A stretch of DNA of 64,000 nucleotides from Pseudalkalibacillus hwajinpoensis (GTDB lineage: Bacteria; Bacillota; Bacilli; Bacillales; Guptibacillaceae), in assembly GCF_039851965.1 (NCBI RefSeq), contig NZ_CP156674.1, positions 1,736,001 through 1,800,000 on the forward strand. The letters are read 5' to 3'. Each line of letters starts with the position of its first letter. Position 1 is the stretch's first letter. Both the position numbers and the translations under genes were made by a program. The notes beneath the pieces were generated by a model. The model had not been told where the DNA came from. It saw only the letters and a program-made list of their open reading frames with translations, and made no database searches. This document shows positions 63,389 through 64,000 of the stretch, piece after piece.

Positions 63389-63867
63389 TTGTTCGGTCGA
63401 TTTGCAGCCAATATCGTGGTTTCTGAATTCCTTAGTGAATTCAATCAAAAGATTGGTTATTTACTTGTTTGGCGATACGTTACCGAAAAGCAAAAGGACT
63501 TTGAAGAAAATAAAAAGCTTGTAAACGAATTATCGACAGCTGTTATTCCTACAATAATCGACAATGCCATACTGGTACCATGTATCGGCAAAATGACTGA
63601 TGTTCGCTCTGAAAGGCTAGTAGAGAGCGTTCTCAACTATTGTGCAACTCACGGAACTGATTATGTACTGTTCGATTTTTCTGATTTAGCCGAAATGGGA
63701 GAAAGATCAGCGCGAATATTGTGTGAAACGATGACAAAATACAATGGCTCATGACAATCGATCTTGACCCTTCAATTCCTACCTTCGCTACATTTCGACA
63801 GGGAATTAATCATGTTGTACAGCTGGAAGGGTTCAAAATTGTTCCCATCGATAACGAGAAAAACTGA
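63389..63867 (+). pseudogene. STAS-domain (RsbR/RsbS-like) protein, frameshifted
   Basis: The first frame gives VVSEFLSEFNQKIGYLLVWR, ELSTAVIPTIIDNAILVPCI, GKMTDVRSERLVESVL and YVLFDFSDLAEMGERSARIL. This is a short N-terminal region followed by a STAS domain of the stressosome type (RsbR C-terminal-like). The frame stops at NGS (63754). The end of the domain, TFATFRQGINHVVQLEGFKI, continues in another frame to a TGA at 63865. The N-terminal sensor domain is missing or very short, and no good start codon is present. It is most likely a decayed stressosome protein. Confidence 0.75.
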
Positions 63868-63888
63868 GGCTTAGCTCTCAGTTTTTTT
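63861..63888. terminator. Terminator at the STAS pseudogene end
   Basis: AAACTGAG and CTCAGTTT form the stem with a T7 tail on the + strand, and it overlaps the stop codons of both convergent genes. Confidence 0.8.
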
Positions 63889-64000
63889 GTTTCCAGAAGC
63901 AATAGCTTTCAGCCATAAAAGAAGTTCCGTCCTGACGTTTATTATCTCTTGATACTGTTGGAAAAATTTGATTCCCCCATCTTTAGTCAAGTAATATACA
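63871..64000 (-). CDS. C-terminal part of an unidentified regulator-like protein (partial)
   Basis: The frame is open from the window edge to a TAA at 63871-63873 and gives 42 residues: YYLTKDGGIKFFQQYQEIIN followed by VRTELLLWLKAIASGNKK. The YxLTxxGxxxF pattern is common at the wing of winged-helix regulators such as PadR or MarR types, but too little is visible to decide. It is cut by the window end. Confidence 0.5.
   Translation of the reverse strand, partial: VYYLTKDGGIKFFQQYQEIINVRTELLLWLKAIASGNKKTES

Overview
This is a stretch of a spore-forming Bacillaceae chromosome (low-to-moderate GC Firmicute). The evidence is an rrn operon followed by a 16-tRNA array, spore genes (sspK, a gamma-type SASP, pdaA) and long synteny with the Bacillus subtilis rrnD-trnD-ygxA-ygzB-perR-ygaF-gsaB-ygaE-ygaD-ygaC-ygaB-yfhS/R/Q/P/J-sspK-yfhH-recX-yfhF-yfhE-yfhD and yfjO-yfjP-pdaA-yfkD / yfkJ-I-H regions. 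I cannot fix the genus from the sequence alone; a marine or alkaliphilic Bacillaceae relative is plausible. The window opens inside a gene on the + strand and closes inside a gene on the - strand.

Layout. 1-1.2 kb: the 3' end of a B3/4-domain gene, a small hypothetical gene and a decayed DsbA-family gene. 1.2-8.5 kb: one minus-strand rRNA operon (tandem promoters, 16S, 23S, 5S, 16 tRNAs, terminator), with RNase III-type processing stems around 16S and 23S. 8.5-16.9 kb: ygxA, ygzB, perR, a cobalamin adenosyltransferase, a 2-hydroxyacid dehydrogenase, a degraded family-31 glycosidase, bcp, a small K+ channel and an IS3-family element. 17-30 kb: transporters, namely a three-gene ABC-2 exporter, an app-type oligopeptide operon (D-F-A-B-C) and ygaD, together with gsaB (haem precursor synthesis) and ygaE. 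30-42 kb: the conserved yga/yfh block with sporulation, base-excision repair (mutY) and recX genes, an amidohydrolase and an acetyltransferase. 42-54 kb: a DnaA-box cluster, an rRNA methyltransferase, a broken 3-methyladenine glycosylase, pdaA, yfkD, membrane transporters, ykuV, and a nucleotidyltransferase-like/methyltransferase fusion. 54-64 kb: a zosA-like metal ATPase, the yfkH/yfkI/fructosamine kinase/yfkJ/yjbQ group, a ykuI-type degenerate EAL protein divergent from a ytvA-type LOV-STAS photosensor, and several small genes.

How genes may work together. PerR is encoded here, and PerR/Fur-like 7-1-7 boxes lie just downstream of the ykuV promoter and in front of the zosA-like ATPase, so an oxidative-stress/metal circuit may be partly contained in the window (inference). 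Bcp and the OsmC-like protein fit the same theme.

The strongest unexplained signals are: (1) the leader of the acetyltransferase at 40975, where a tRNA-like fold, a competing 16-bp hairpin, an anti-sequester helix and a Shine-Dalgarno-sequestering hairpin could form a riboswitch-like switch; (2) a two-copy, covarying structured repeat (40749-40840 and 52989-53084); (3) a dense DnaA-box cluster between convergent genes at 42051-42234; (4) the N-terminal nucleotidyltransferase-like plus SAM-methyltransferase protein at 51824; (5) an IS3-family element sitting in the loop of a terminator hairpin. At least five genes are broken, two by large internal deletions, so decay is real in part, although single frameshifts could be sequencing errors.
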